NCBI GenBank assembly: GCA_037783415.1
Contig: JAZGTN010000308.1
Span: forward strand, 45,058-109,057
Source of the DNA: Leptasterias polaris
Taxonomy: Eukaryota > Echinodermata > Asteroidea > Forcipulatida > Asteriidae
Direction of reading: 5' to 3'
Length of the DNA: 64,000 nucleotides
In this document: positions 34,401 through 45,989 of the stretch, piece after piece
Position numbering within the stretch: the first letter of the stretch is position 1
Layout of the letters: each line of letters begins with the position of its first letter
The notes under the pieces: model-generated
Told to the model about the DNA's origin: nothing
What the model saw: the letters and a program-made list of their open reading frames with translations, nothing else
The model's database searches: none
Program-made: the position numbers and the translations under genes

Positions 34401-36289
34401 AGCGATCAGATGACGTGACGTGACTACTCAACCATACTTTACCATATTTTACACTTCTACTGAGGGAACCTATGGTCAGATAATTAATTTTAATAACTGT
34501 TTACCACCAAAATGACAACTCTTTCATATTTGATTTTCTTGTTTTACGGAAACATTTATTTAAATCTAAGTTTCTTCTTTCAGCTGCATGAATTTCTTGC
34601 ACACATTTTTCTTTATATTAAATCCACAATGAACATTGCGTTTTCTTTTAATATCTTAAAGTTATTATACAGAACTGAAAACTTTATGAAGTTCACACTT
34701 GAACCTTTTTTCTGTGAAATATAAATTCATAATCAAGAAAACTGTATCTGAAAACCTTGAAACAAACGTACTTCAGCTGATTTCGGTTGTTAGAACCCAA
34801 AATAATGACAATGTATTGACGTATTGAAATCTGGGCCAGATTTTGCACTATTTTTCTCCTGACTCATACAAGGGGTTGAGCAAAAAATGTCACAGATTTG
34901 TTATTTCAAGTCAGTTGATCACACAAAACATCAATCATGTCTACGACTATTTTTGTCGGCTGTACCAATCCTCCATAAAACCAACGAACATTCACAACTA
35001 ACAGTACTTTGTTACAACATTAGTAATAAATTACCTAAAAGGTAGGGTCATAGATTGATTTTTGTCTATGAAAGGCTTATTTATAGGCACAATTATAAGG
35101 AAAGATACAATAAAGTCACAAGTGAAAGTTCAAGCTGAATACAGTGTCTTTATGCTGAGAAAACAACAGCAAAAAAAAAACTGTCACAGTATTTTCACAA
35201 GAACGTTGAATCCATCCACGTTTAGCGAAGTGACAGATAGATCGCATCTCTGGTTGCAGCATTCTTGAACGGGACACCATTACACAACCCACAGAAATCT
35301 GGCCGGGTTACAACATCAGGAAGATACCGCAAGATACCAGTCACTGTACCTCCTGATGTAATTGGAATCCTCCAAAACTTTTACTTGAAAGAACGGTAGG
35401 TCACAGAGAGTGCTAGGCCTGAAATTTGAGGTAAAAAAACAAAACAAAACAAAACCCGTCATATTTTAATAATGCGAAATTACTTTTTCTTGTTCAACCA
35501 GATCCAATCAGTTACTAAAAGGGGACTGAAAATATAAGTTTATTGAAATAACCAGGCTTACTGTCAACAGAAATGTCTGAACCTGAACGTAAACGGTCAA
35601 GCTACTTAAATACTAAAATTTTGCATCTGTGCAATATCGAAAAAACCCCACAAAAAACGGAGTATAGGCCTACTGTAGCGACCCAGTTGGGACAACTCCA
35701 TGCAATAAAACAATACCCTAAAAATAAAATAAAAAGAAAAAAGATAGCTAAATCAGTTTGGGTATGATCATTAGTATGATCATTCAGCAAGAACTTCATT
35801 GGTGCACATAGTGCTTCATGCATTTTTGATGAAGGAAATGTTTTACTAACTCTTGACTAACAAATACTGAGTTTTGTCCTTTGCAAGAGACTTGGTGTTG
35901 TAATGAAAAAATTGAGCATGAACATACCACCAAGACATAACGAATAAAAAGCATACATACCACTTTTATATTGACGGTACAATTAGTTTAAACAAAATTT
36001 GTGACAAACAATTCCCCCAAAACGAGCCCCTCCAAAAAAAATTAAAAAAACGGAGCCCCTGAAGGGACAAGTGAAAAAGAAGATAAAAATTAAAAGGTGG
36101 AAACAAAAAAACTCACTCGAAATTTCTATTGCATCCCTCGACACACAAAATTCCAAACAAAATCATTTTGTTTCCTCAAAATATTATTTAATTCGATGAA
36201 AATATAATTTTTTCTCACAAATTATAATTTTTCATTTTGTGAACGCTGTGTGTTTTTCTAGGTAACGAAATAGATTATTTTTAGAAAAT
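34401..36289. other. No gene seen; MITE fragment near 34850-34980
   Basis: 34885-34975 resembles the internal and terminal part of the TTAAAGGC MITE at 11480 (TTTGTTATTTCAAGTCAGTT, ACACAAAACATC, GTACCAATCCTC). The rest is AT-rich with no coding signal. Confidence 0.5.
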
Positions 36290-36715
36290 AGGTTCTCGTT
36301 CCCTTGAACAATCTTTTTTTCCCCCGAACTACAATTAAGTTCCCCAGAAATACGCTTTCGTTCCCTTAAGATACGCATTCGTTTCCTTGAAATATGATTT
36401 TGTTTGCAAGAAATATACTTTCGTTCGCTCGAAATATGCTTTCCTTCCCTAAAGAACGCTTTCTTTCCCTAGAAAGGAGATTTCGTTCCCTAAAAAAAGC
36501 TTTCGATTCCTCGAAATACGACTTTGAATTTTTTGCCCGAAAATAATATACTTTCATTCACCCGAAATATGCTTTCGATCCCTAAAAATATGATTTCGTT
36601 CTCTCGCTATGAGATTTTGTTCCCCAGAATTCCTCTTTCGTTCCCTCAAGATAGCTTTTGTTCCCTCAAGATAGCTTTTGTTCCCTCAAGATAGCTTCGT
36701 TCGCCTGAAGTCCAA
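36290..36715. repeat. Degenerate TTTCGTTCCCT minisatellite
   Basis: Units of about 20-30 bases such as ATACGCTTTCGTTCCCTTAAG vary in composition. The last three (GATAGCTTTTGTTCCCTCAA, 36650-36710) are nearly identical, showing late local expansion. Confidence 0.75.
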
Positions 36716-38579
36716 TCACACCTATTTGTTACATTCCTTTGTGAGGGGCGACTTTGAGAGGGGACGAGTTTGTATGTGAGGGGGCGACTTTGCTAGGGGG
36801 CGACTTTGTAGTTGGGGACTTTGTAATTGGCGAGTTTGCTGGGGGCGAGTTGACTGGTTTCCGTGTCCGTTGTTTATACACACTTTCAGATGGATAACGT
36901 GGACTGGATCCTCATGCATTGTCGTAGTAAAACACTTACATAAACAGAGCACCAGTCTACATGCACAGTATGTATCCCGTGAATTTGACACTTGCAACGG
37001 CTGGTAAAGCGTATACGGTGACCTTTGACCGCTTTGGGGTTTTTTCGGTAATTTCTCGTTAATATAAAAACCATCTTCAAATAATTGTCTTTGATTCAAC
37101 ATGACCAAATTACGTAAACAGGTAACCGGTGTGTCCCTTAATCCTCGTCCTTATAACCAGTTTTCTTGAGGAATCGTTGGAGTGTTTTATTTGTTAACTG
37201 TTTCCAGTATATTGTTCATCGTCATTGTTAGTCGTCTGTCCTTTTGTGAACTATATATATTTCGCATCTACCTACCTTTATCGTGGAATATAAACAATCC
37301 GTCGTTGAGACGCTGATCGTGATCCAGTCCAGCCGACTTAATAATAGTTTTCTCGGTCAATTTCGGCAAATGAGCAGCCGATTTCATTTTCGTGCGTTCG
37401 AATTAAAGCCATTTTGCCTCTCCAGTTGTTACTACTGCGTTTCAAATTCAGAATTCGGGCATTCAATTTCGTATTGAGGCATTCAAATTCCTTTTGCACT
37501 GTGTTCAATTTAGCATATCGTCATTCTTTTTCGTGACGCACAATCATCATTCAATTTAGCAAAGCTGGTTCGACTGGAGATTTTACTGGTTTAATTTTTT
37601 TCAATTTCGTAAAGAGGCAATCAATTTCGCTAAATGAGAATTCAAATAAGTACGACTAAAGAAATACGAATAAACAGATAATCTGTATTAGGCAACTGTT
37701 TCGTATCTTCACTTTAATTCAGACAAACCTTATTTTCTTTATTTATGGTTCCAGGAGACTTTACATGGGGCCCATGATTTTTTTTCTTCTTTGTTTTCTC
37801 CTATATTCTTTTTGGGGGGGATCTTTATTGGTTAACTGGCCTAATTTTGTATTGTGTTTGAATGGGGTGTTTCTTTATGTTTTTCCTGGTTTTTGTTGTT
37901 TATGTTGTTTCTTCCTCAACCATCAATCTGTTGGCGTGCCAGACATCTTGGCGTATATGTTTAGGTACATGTATGGTTGTACCACAAGCTGCAAACTTAT
38001 TGAAATATGCGTGTAAAACTGTAGCAAAAAGCTCGTCTTCGAAGTACAAAGTGACTCAAGTGCAAATAAGTGAACCGTATATGCCTTATTAACAAAGCGT
38101 TTTTTAGATTGCACAAATTACAGAAATGACTGCCCAAAATGAATTTGAATGACTAAACACACGCCTCAAAAAGCTCCGGCGAATTTGAATGCTGCTTTGA
38201 TGAATCGTTAAATTGAATGATTATTTTGTTAAATCGAATGACGCAACAGTACATTTGACTAGTCATAAAACGAAATCGAATGACCCTTTTTAGTAGCATT
38301 CGATTTCGCGCGAAATAGAATAGCGTGGTGCCGAAATTGACCGAGAAAACCTATACAAGGATAAAGAGTTTCACCTCGCGAACAGTGCTCCGGTCCGATC
38401 CACAACGGACACCTATTCCAGTACTGTGGTGAGTTTATTATTGAATTATTCTAATCGTCAACCCCCAACTCAATTCTCCCAATGTTCATGAAAGCGATTG
38501 AAAAGAAAAGAGAGACAGGGTGGGGGGTGGGGGGGGGGGGGGTGGTAGACAGGAGAACCCACGTGTTTGTAAGTAGAGC
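36716..38579. other. No gene seen; weak LINE ORF1-like fragment
   Basis: 36740-36860 has GGGGCGAC / GGGGACGAG repeats. On the minus strand 37108-36990 reads NQRQLFEDGFYINEKLPKKP, faintly like the RRM segment of LINE ORF1 proteins (YINE.LP); too short to be sure. 37440-37660 and 38090-38300 share loosely repeated GCATTCAATTTCG / CGAATTTGAATG motifs. A poly-G tract lies at about 38520-38541. Confidence 0.4.
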
Positions 38580-39075
38580 GTTGTAGAAGAGAGGTCCGTC
38601 GTGATTTTGAGGGGATCGTTTGTGGAGAGGTCCATCATGTTTGTGGAGAGTATGCGTCGTGTTTTTTGAGAGGTGCGTCGTATTCTTGTGAGGAGAGCGT
38701 CGTGTTTGTGGACAGTAGAAAACGATGCGTCATGTTTGTGGAGAGGCGGCGTCGTGTTTTTGGAGAGGTGCGTCGTGTTTGTGGAGAGGTGCGTCGTGTT
38801 TTTTTAGGAGAGCGTCGTGTTTGTGGAAAGGTCCGTCGTGTTTGTGGAGAGGTGCGTCGTGTTTGTGGAGAGGTGCGTCGTGTTTGTGGAGAGATGCGTC
38901 GTGTTTCTGCCGAGTAGAGCGTCGTTTTTTGTGGAGAGGTCCGTCGTTTGTGGAGAAGAGGTGCGTCGTGCTTGTGAGTAGACCGTCGTGCTTGTGGAGA
39001 GGTGGGTCATGTGAGAGGTCCGCCGTGCTTGTGAGTAGACTGCCGTGTTTGTGGAGAGGTGGGTCATGTTTGTTA
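38580..39075. repeat. 21-bp minisatellite, GTTTGTGGAGAGGTGCGTCGT
   Basis: About 20 diverged copies of a roughly 21-base unit (variants GTGCGTCGT, GTCCGTCGT, GAGCGTCGT). Interrupted at 39076 by a SINE-like tail and continued to about 39210. Partner copies, inverted, lie at 46270-46340. Confidence 0.9.
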
Positions 39076-39138
39076 GGCGCTCTGTTCTTTGTATAGCGCC
39101 ATATAAATGCTTTGTATTATTATTATTAGTAGTAGTAG
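39076..39138 (+). mobile_element. SINE 3' tail fragment
   Basis: TAGCGCCATATAAATGCTTT followed by (TAT)n/(TAG)n closely resembles the 3' end of the tRNA-derived SINEs in this window. It lies within the minisatellite. Confidence 0.6.
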
Positions 39139-39212
39139 AGCGACGTGTTTGTGTGTATGTCTGTCTTGTCTGTGGAGAAGTCAGTCGTGTTTGTGAGTAG
39201 AGCGACGTATGG

Positions 39213-39345
39213 GGTGCCGTTTATGACTTTATTACGAAACTCTTTTATATAGAACGAAATCACAGAACGAAACTAATATATAAAACGAAACAAAAATATA
39301 CAGAACGAAACAAAAATATTTGAGAACGAAACCATTATGTATAGA
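39213..39345. repeat. GAACGAAAC AT-rich minisatellite
   Basis: Follows GGGTGCCGTTTATGACTTTA and TTACGAAACTC, then AGAACGAAACAAAAATATAC-type units of about 20 bases. The same sequence of parts, reverse complemented, occurs at 45990-46265. Confidence 0.85.
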
Positions 39346-39582
39346 CCCATTGCACAACGCGCAGCGTGCAAACATGCGCGTCTCCTGTCCGTCATTTTGG
39401 GTGTCAAAACGTGCACAAGGATGGTACACGTGTTTACGCACCAATGCGCGTGTAAACACCGGAAGGCGACGCGAAAAACAAAGACGCCGCAAAAAAAAAA
39501 AAAAAGTCGACGCCAAAATAAAGTCACCTCAAAAAAAAAATCACCTCAAAAAAAAAAATAGTCGCCGCAAAAAAAAAGTCCA
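39346..39582. other. No gene; A-rich low-complexity sequence
   Basis: Several A8-A15 runs separated by GTCGCCGC or TCACCTC give a lysine-rich open frame that is not credible as a gene. Confidence 0.6.
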
Positions 39583-39730
39583 GGGCTCGATTTCACAAAG
39601 AGTTAAGATTGATCGTAACTGCAAATCCATCGCAGTTGCTTAGCAAAGAGTGATGTCACAATACAAATCACTAAGGTAATACTGATAACTCATCTTAAGA
39701 TGAATCTTGGTGATTTGTGAAATCGACCCC
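39583..39730. mobile_element. MITE, GGGTCGATTTCACAAA family, copy 1 (148 bp)
   Basis: Starts GGGCTCGATTTCACAAAGAG and ends TTTGTGAAATCGACCCC, so the termini are inverted repeats. Internal AAGATTGATCGTAA is partly mirrored by CATCTTAAGATGAATCTTGG. Same terminal sequence as 44280-44440. Confidence 0.85.
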
Positions 39731-39880
39731 AGGACTCGGACTCGAGTCCGTCTCGAGTCACAATTTCGATGACTCGGACTTGACTCGAGTCACGTCTGCA
39801 AAAGACTCGGACTCGGACTCGGACTCGACTATCATGACTCGGACTTGTCCCCGAGGACCCGTGACTCGAGTCAAGCACGT
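39731..39880. repeat. GACTCG hexamer-type repeat, block 1
   Basis: Imperfect GACTCGGACTCG tandem with CTCGAGTC palindromes. A related block lies at 41105-41245. Confidence 0.85.
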
Positions 39881-40174
39881 ATTTTCACAAACAATACCTT
39901 TTTTAAATATTAAAAACAATTCCGATGATCCGATCGTCATTCTCGGAGTGCACATGGAGTTAACGTCTAGCACAATAAATAAGTACACTGTCGTATGGTG
40001 TTGCAAGTAATAGTGTTCGTGATTATTGTGTAGATGGCCATCTACGTACAGCGCGTGTATGTTCGATTCGTATGTTCAATACGCATAATATAACACTGGG
40101 ATGCACGACACCAGTATTATGCTGGTATTCTGTCAACGTTAACGCCATAGCCACTGACTGCTTGTGCTTGATGC

Positions 40175-40574
40175 ATATTACCCATAGAAATAGAACCCGG
40201 AGAACGCTGAGTGTGTCATTGTGCGTGCGATTTCGTTGTGAGACCATTTTTATGGACGCGCGTACGCCATTTTTTTAAACGCGTGTATGGCTAGAGACGT
40301 ACGCCGGGTGTTACGGCGCGCTGCCTATGGTAGCGAGGCTGGTCAGTGATAAGCCAGTGATAACATTTTGCCATACAGTAGACGTCATGAACATTGACCA
40401 ATGAAAACACGTAGAAACGGTCTATGTGCGTTGCCATTTTGCCATACACGCGTGTCACGTGATGATCATTTTGCCATACACGCGTGTCGCGTGGTATCGA
40501 TACGCCGCGTCCACAGACGACACAGAGGGCGGTCGAGCTCAGCGTTCTCCGGGTTCTATTTCTATGATATTACC
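40175..40574. mobile_element. 384-bp hAT-like non-autonomous element with 8-bp target duplication
   Basis: Element 40183-40566 begins CATAGAAATAGAACCCGGAG and ends with its reverse complement; the terminal inverted repeats are 29 bp and exact. The direct repeat ATATTACC flanks it at 40175-40182 and 40567-40574. An 8-bp target duplication is the hAT-superfamily signature. The interior holds further inverted CACGCGTGTC / GACGCGCGTACGCC motifs but no transposase. Confidence 0.9.
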
Positions 40575-40576
40575 AG

Positions 40577-40808
40577 GGGCCAATTTCATGGAGCTGCTTA
40601 AGCACAAAATTTGCTTAAGCACGAAAAAAGCTTGCTTATTATACTCGTGTTATTGGCCAAAACTCCATGCGATGTACATTGCTCGTGACTTGTATTTAGC
40701 TGTTGTTTAGTTAGCATAACAATCGAGTGGAGTATTGGCTGGTAATCTGGTTTTACTAAGCAAGGTTTTTTGGTGCTTAAGCAAATTTTGTGTTTAAGCA
40801 GAGCCATG
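40577..40808. mobile_element. MITE, GGGCCAATTTCATGGAGCTGC family, copy 1
   Basis: Left end AATTTCATGGAGCTGCTTAA is mirrored by a right end reading GTGTTTAAGCAGAGCCATG, with TTGCTTAAGCA on both sides. A relative ends near 61646 with AGCAGCTCTATGAAATTGGG. It abuts the 8-bp duplication of the preceding element. Confidence 0.75.
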
Positions 40809-41104
40809 TACCTGTAAAACACAGCCTGCATATTGCACTGTGATGGCTGTGTGTTGTTTGCACCAGTTTCTACACATGGTCGATCACACACACACACGAC
40901 GTCAAGTTTGGTCACGTCACTAGTAAAAAGTAGTACAACATTTTTTTAATCATGGCATCTGCCGTTCCGCCCCGTATTGTTTCTTTTGGTTACACCAACT
41001 TTAACAAAAACTTTAACAGAACTTTTTTTTTTTTTTAAGTGTTTTATTTTGTCATTTCCAATTCTTATTTTACGACATTTGGTTTGCAATCAATATTTAA
41101 ACAA
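40809..41104. other. No gene seen
   Basis: Unique-looking sequence with a T12 run near 41024-41036. Confidence 0.5.
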
Positions 41105-41245
41105 GTGACTCGTGACTCGGACTCGGACTCGGACCAAGTGACTCGTGACTCGGACTCCCCCTCGGACCAAGTGACTCGGGACTCGGACTCGGACTCGACC
41201 CAAGTGACTTGAGACTCGGACTCGGACTCGACACTGGTGACTCGA
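41105..41245. repeat. GACTCG hexamer-type repeat, block 2
   Basis: Tandem GTGACTCGTGACTCGGACTC-like units, four to five imperfect higher-order copies of about 36 bases. Confidence 0.85.
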
Positions 41246-41269
41246 CTACAACACTGGGTGCGCCCGTAC

Positions 41270-41750
41270 GGGTGCACTACTCTAAATCGACCAAAAATTC
41301 ATGCGCCAAGCTACTTATCATAATTTGTAAACCCACAACTTATTTTTAATTATAACGTTTTGGGGGTCATGCAACTAATAGAGTGTGTAATTATAAGAAT
41401 CTATCACACCCTGGGGGTTCTGGGTTTCAAGTTTTGAGGAGATTTGATAAATTTGGGCTTTAAAGTTGGTCCTATTTAGCTTGGGAATTGGAGGAGTGCC
41501 TCATGAAAACTGGCGGCAAGTCCGTTTGGGAAAAAACACATTTTCGGGGTGTTTTTTTCTGGGGTAATTAGCAAAAATTCCAAACGGCTGACCTGCCAAA
41601 AATTGAAAAGAAATCTGAAGTTTAGTGGTCTGAAAATATATTTGATTGGTTTTCAAGAGGCTGAGAGACTTTTAACTATTTTTTGAGAATTTTTGAATAT
41701 TTAGCATTTATCATTGTTTGCTATGGGAGTCTATTTAGAGGGGTGAAACC
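41270..41750 (+). repeat. 481-bp direct repeat, left copy
   Basis: From GGGTGCACTACTCTAAATCG to GAGGGGTGAAACC. The copy at 42993-43473 has exactly the same length, and I see only three substitutions (near 41399-41412). Not protein coding. Confidence 0.95.
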
Positions 41751-42992
41751 TATAGATACAAAATGGTGGCGCCCGCTACACCCGTGTACCCGTGTGCTTG
41801 TTGTTAATACGGTTATGTAGGCTTGAAACGACGACAGTAATGTGTTGTATGGGGCACTTTTCGTCAGTTGTTGCTGTGTTTACATTGAAAACATCATTCC
41901 TTTTGCTGTATTAACAGATAGTATATAGTAATAATGTTGCTATTTGTTCCTAAAATTACAAAACAACAGAATAATTCAACGTTCCAAAGAAAGGTTTGCT
42001 GGGTTTGGTTTTTAGTGTAAGACTATATCGACGAGTATGAGACTATCACGGTAAGTCACATTCAAGAAACTCAAGAATCTTCAGTGGCTGGTTGATCAGG
42101 GGAAAAGTAGAGACAAACCATCAACAGACTATGTGAAGATGACGTAGGCGGTGGGTGGTTGATATGGCATCATGAATGTCAAGTTCCCGGGAACTGATTG
42201 CATGTGTGAAACCCTAGCCCTCGCAGCCAAAACCCTAGCCCTCAGCAAAAACCCACAGCCTACACCCAAACCCTAGCCATCGGCCAAAACCCTAGCCATC
42301 GGCACAAACCCTAGCCGTCGGCCCAAACCCTAGTATACACCCCAAACCCTATAGCCATCAGCCCAAAACCCTAGCTCTTAGTCTAAACCCTAGTTTACAG
42401 TCTTAACCTATTGTCCACAACTAACCGTATAGTATCTGGAATGGAATTTTGCAACATGCCCCGCCCACCCCCCGCCCACCCCTTTACCCCCCCCCCCCCC
42501 CTTAACAGCTAGGAAGATGAAACTTGGAAGAACAATACATGTGGTAAAATGTGTTTGTTTGTTGGGAACTTTGTTATAAAGTTCACAATTTTAAACTCAA
42601 TATGAATACATGGTTAGAAAAGTTGGAGGGAAAGCAAAAACGCCCCCCCCAACTCAAGGCCCCCTTCCAACCTGTTTCCCTTTTTACCGCTTCTCCACAA
42701 TAATTAACCCCCTCTTGTCGATTAATTAAATAGTTTGTAAGGTTTTTAGAATCTTATTACGAAAAAGAGACATGTTAATAACTTTTTGAGGGAAGATTTG
42801 GACGTAACTTCCAAGTATTCCAATATAATGTACACAGTGTGTCATGCAGGTTTTTCCTCTCACATTGCTTAAAGTACATGTAAATGCTTCAACATGTTTG
42901 ACCTTGTTGTAGACAAACGCAATAAAATATTCCAATTTTCAACATTTTAAGCATAATTTGTTCACCATAAAGAATAATTGACTGCCCTTATA
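41751..42992. other. Spacer between the 481-bp repeats
   Basis: 1242 bases with no coding frame of note. Contains the CCCTAG-type array at 42205-42420, a poly-C tract near 42487-42501, and CGCCCCCCCC. GGTGGCGCCCGC at 41765 is superficially like a primer-binding site, but see the rejected list. Confidence 0.6.
42205..42420. repeat. Degenerate AAACCCTAGCC array
   Basis: About ten copies of AAACCCTAGCCATCGGCC-like units (roughly 18 bases). It resembles telomere-type CCCTAA/CCCTAG sequence but has a longer period. Confidence 0.8.
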
Positions 42993-43473
42993 GGGTGCAC
43001 TACTCTAAATCGACCAAAAATTCATGCGCCAAGCTACTTATCATAATTTGTAAACCCACAACTTATTTTTAATTATAACGTTTTGGGGGTCATGCAACTA
43101 ATAGAGTGTGTAATTATAAGAACTTATCACAACCTGGGGGTTCTGGGTTTCAAGTTTTGAGGAGATTTGATAAATTTGGGCTTTAAAGTTGGTCCTATTT
43201 AGCTTGGGAATTGGAGGAGTGCCTCATGAAAACTGGCGGCAAGTCCGTTTGGGAAAAAACACATTTTCGGGGTGTTTTTTTCTGGGGTAATTAGCAAAAA
43301 TTCCAAACGGCTGACCTGCCAAAAATTGAAAAGAAATCTGAAGTTTAGTGGTCTGAAAATATATTTGATTGGTTTTCAAGAGGCTGAGAGACTTTTAACT
43401 ATTTTTTGAGAATTTTTGAATATTTAGCATTTATCATTGTTTGCTATGGGAGTCTATTTAGAGGGGTGAAACC
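42993..43473 (+). repeat. 481-bp direct repeat, right copy
   Basis: Same orientation as the left copy, offset 1723 bases. Flanking sequence on both outer sides differs from that of the left copy. Confidence 0.95.
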
Positions 43474-44279
43474 CCAAACAACTTTACCTGGTAGGTCTGC
43501 TGCCCTCTAGTGGCAGAGATCTCCAAAAGTCTCCCATTGAAAAACAGGCAACGCGACAGGCGATAGCACGACGCGACGGACGACAGAATAGGCGACGCGA
43601 CAGCACGACGCGACGCACATCTGTCGCCTTTAGAACATCATAGGTTTGTGTTGTGGTTGGAGGAGCAGATCTAAGGTATCAGGGAGGATTGAAGTTGAAG
43701 AAGGGTAAGTTGGGGGAGGGATGGTAAGGGGTTGGAATGTGGGAAGTGGCATGGAAAAGAAAAGTGTATATTTTGAAAGGGGTCAGTGCTGATAGGACAT
43801 GGGCGTCGATGGGTTGGGATGGAACATGTCCCAACCCACTTTAGATTGGGGGGACAGCGTATCAGATGTCTCCCGCACTTTTTGATAGACTGTTCATAAG
43901 AAATACGCGACAAATTGAGAAAAATACACTATTATCTTGATTCGCGGTTATTTCTCTGCATCAGCCACGCAAAATTTACCACGCAATCTCGAGTCAGACT
44001 GGACCCTCTTGTGTATACGGGATATTCATTTATTCACAACTGACATTTACATAACAACACTATGCCAGAGAGATGCCCAATCAGGAGGCCACAAAACTCC
44101 TGTTGGCTGCGTCTATTCCCAATAGGTTTAACACTTCAGCATTTTCTGTAAAATCGAGTCTTTGTTTTAATTTGTATAATAGTGCTTTGTACGTATGCTA
44201 TTTATAATTTATACATTCTAGTCTACAACAGTACAAAATGACGTGACATTTTATGTCATGCTCTTGCAATAATAAACCT
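43474..44279. other. No gene seen
   Basis: 43545-43625 is a GGCGACGCGACAGCACGACG low-complexity stretch. The rest has short frames only. Confidence 0.5.
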
Positions 44280-44440
44280 GGGGTCGATTTCACAAAACTC
44301 TTCCTAACTTAGGACTAGTCCTAGGCAATGCTAAGAGATAGGACTAGTCCTAAGTTAGGACAGTACTTAGGACTAGTCCTATCTCTTAGCATTGCCTAGG
44401 ACTAGTCCCAAGTTAGGAATAGTTTTGTGAAATCGACCCC
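44280..44440. mobile_element. MITE, GGGTCGATTTCACAAA family, copy 2 (161 bp palindrome)
   Basis: Almost the whole element is one palindrome: GGGGTCGATTTCACAAAACT at the left, AGTTTTGTGAAATCGACCCC-like at the right, with AGGACTAGTCCT, GCAATGCTAAGAGATAGG and their complements inside. It would fold as a long hairpin. Confidence 0.9.
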
Positions 44441-44584
44441 TGAAATTGTCAGTAGTAGTACCACATTGGGCTAGAATGTGTAGGCCTACACATGATGGAT
44501 ATAGAAAGCTTTTTCAACTACTTGGCTAGATCTGTTAAAGATGCTGAGAGGCATTTTCATACTGAAAAGTAAATGTTATTGAAG

Positions 44585-45040
44585 GGATATAAATAAAAGG
44601 AAGACATCTATGAAGAAAAAACTTAAGATTTCGTGATTTATCGATGATTACTTTTCAATTAATGATTAGGTATAATTGCGTGTTTAATCCACAATTAAAC
44701 TCGTGTAGTAAATTCAAGCACGGGCCTATATTAAGCAATAGTTTAATTAGTTGGGCTGAGCTAATTACCAAACCGATTTGATCGGGGTGCCTATGAGTTA
44801 TTGTTTTGGATATAAGGAAGACATTTTTAAAGAAAAAACTTAAGATTTCAAACGAAAATTAGGTAGTTGCGTGAATTAACAACTCGTGTAGTAAATTCGC
44901 AAACGGGCTAAAATGATGCAATTGTTTAATTAGTTGTGCTGAGTTAACCAGTTGACGAATTAATTGGGGTGCCTATGGGTTATGCTTAGGGATGTAAGGA
45001 AGACATCTGTGACTTGAAACAAAATTAAGATTTCACCTTT
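44585..45040. repeat. About 180-220-bp tandem repeat, 2.3 copies
   Basis: GGATATAA..GGAAGACAT starts at 44585, 44808 and 44989. Shared blocks include AAAAAACTTAAGATTTC, AACTCGTGTAGTAAATTC, TTTAATTAGTTG and GGGGTGCCTATG. Diverged, with indels. Confidence 0.8.
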
Positions 45041-45142
45041 TTTACGATGAAAACATTGCAATTGAAAACGAGGTATAACACAAACATTTTGGAATCCGTT
45101 CGCACTGTCAATGACGGTCGTTGATACGTTTTTTTTTAAATT

Positions 45143-45390
45143 TGGTGCTACAATCCCGGCCAATATGCTTGGGCCAGACGACACTCAACATACCACCCCC
45201 CCCCCCCCCATGCTCCCCCGGAGCGCAGACCGTGCAATGAGAACCAACATTGAACGAGGGCAGGGGGGGGGGGGGGGGGTACAACGATATTATGGCCGGT
45301 GTTGCTCACTGAGCGTTCCGGCGTACTTTACGTCACCTGGAACGCTCAGTACGCCGGAACGCTGAGGACGTGACCGGGATTGTAGTACCA
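45143..45390. mobile_element. 248-bp inverted-terminus element with inner hairpin
   Basis: TGGTGCTACAATCCCGG at the left and CCGGGATTGTAGTACCA at the right are inverted repeats with one mismatch. Inside are poly-C (45196-45209) and poly-G (45264-45279) tracts and a hairpin from GAGCGTTCCGGCGTAC / GTACGCCGGAACGCTGAG. Confidence 0.75.
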
Positions 45391-45989
45391 CATTTCTTGC
45401 TGGCACTAAATTTGGTGCTGACCTCAGTCTGGTGCTGTTGTACACATGTTATGGATAAATAATTCGACGAGTACGAGTGTGAGTTTGCACTACAACTCTA
45501 TGATCTAACGACTTGATTTCAAGTCTAGCAGACTGGCCCCTAATCGTCGCGGGCGGCGCTTCGTTCTATATATTATTATTTTAGTTTTCGTTCTATATAG
45601 ACCATGTGACCTGTGACATCATATGTTTACAAAAGAGCCACAGTTCCTGGATTATCATGCAGGCACAGTTTGTACGCAGCTCAATAAAAGAATACAATAC
45701 ATTTTTTGTTTTAGAGATTGCACTGTCTGATTTTCTCAATTATTGATATGAAGAAAGGGGGACATCTCAAAAGCTGTACAGCTGTTGCTTTTGTAACTCT
45801 TGAATTTATGTGAAAATTATGACACAAAATGTAAATTTTCCCATATGGCCTGTGTAGTATCTTGCCTGTCAGGAAATGCATTAGAATGTACAAGGTTACT
45901 ATTAATATGTAAACAAAGGTAACATGTCTATATTTTGGCTTTCGTTCTATACAAATTGCGGCCTGGCCCTGAATACTCGTAGGCGGCGC
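45391..45989. other. No gene seen
   Basis: Two GGCGGCGCTTCGTTCTATAT blocks (45551 and 45981 area) begin the AT-rich TTCGTTCTATAT repeat that follows. Confidence 0.5.

Noticed and set aside
38666..39096. Arg/Cys/Val-rich repeat proteins in the minisatellite
   Set aside because: All frames through the 21-base unit are open by chance; no start context or conserved composition.
41270..43473. LTR retrotransposon (paired 481-bp repeats, TGGTGGCGCCCGC after the left copy)
   Set aside because: Repeat ends are not TG...CA, no target duplication flanks the pair, no polypurine tract precedes the right copy, and the 1.2-kb spacer has no gag or pol.
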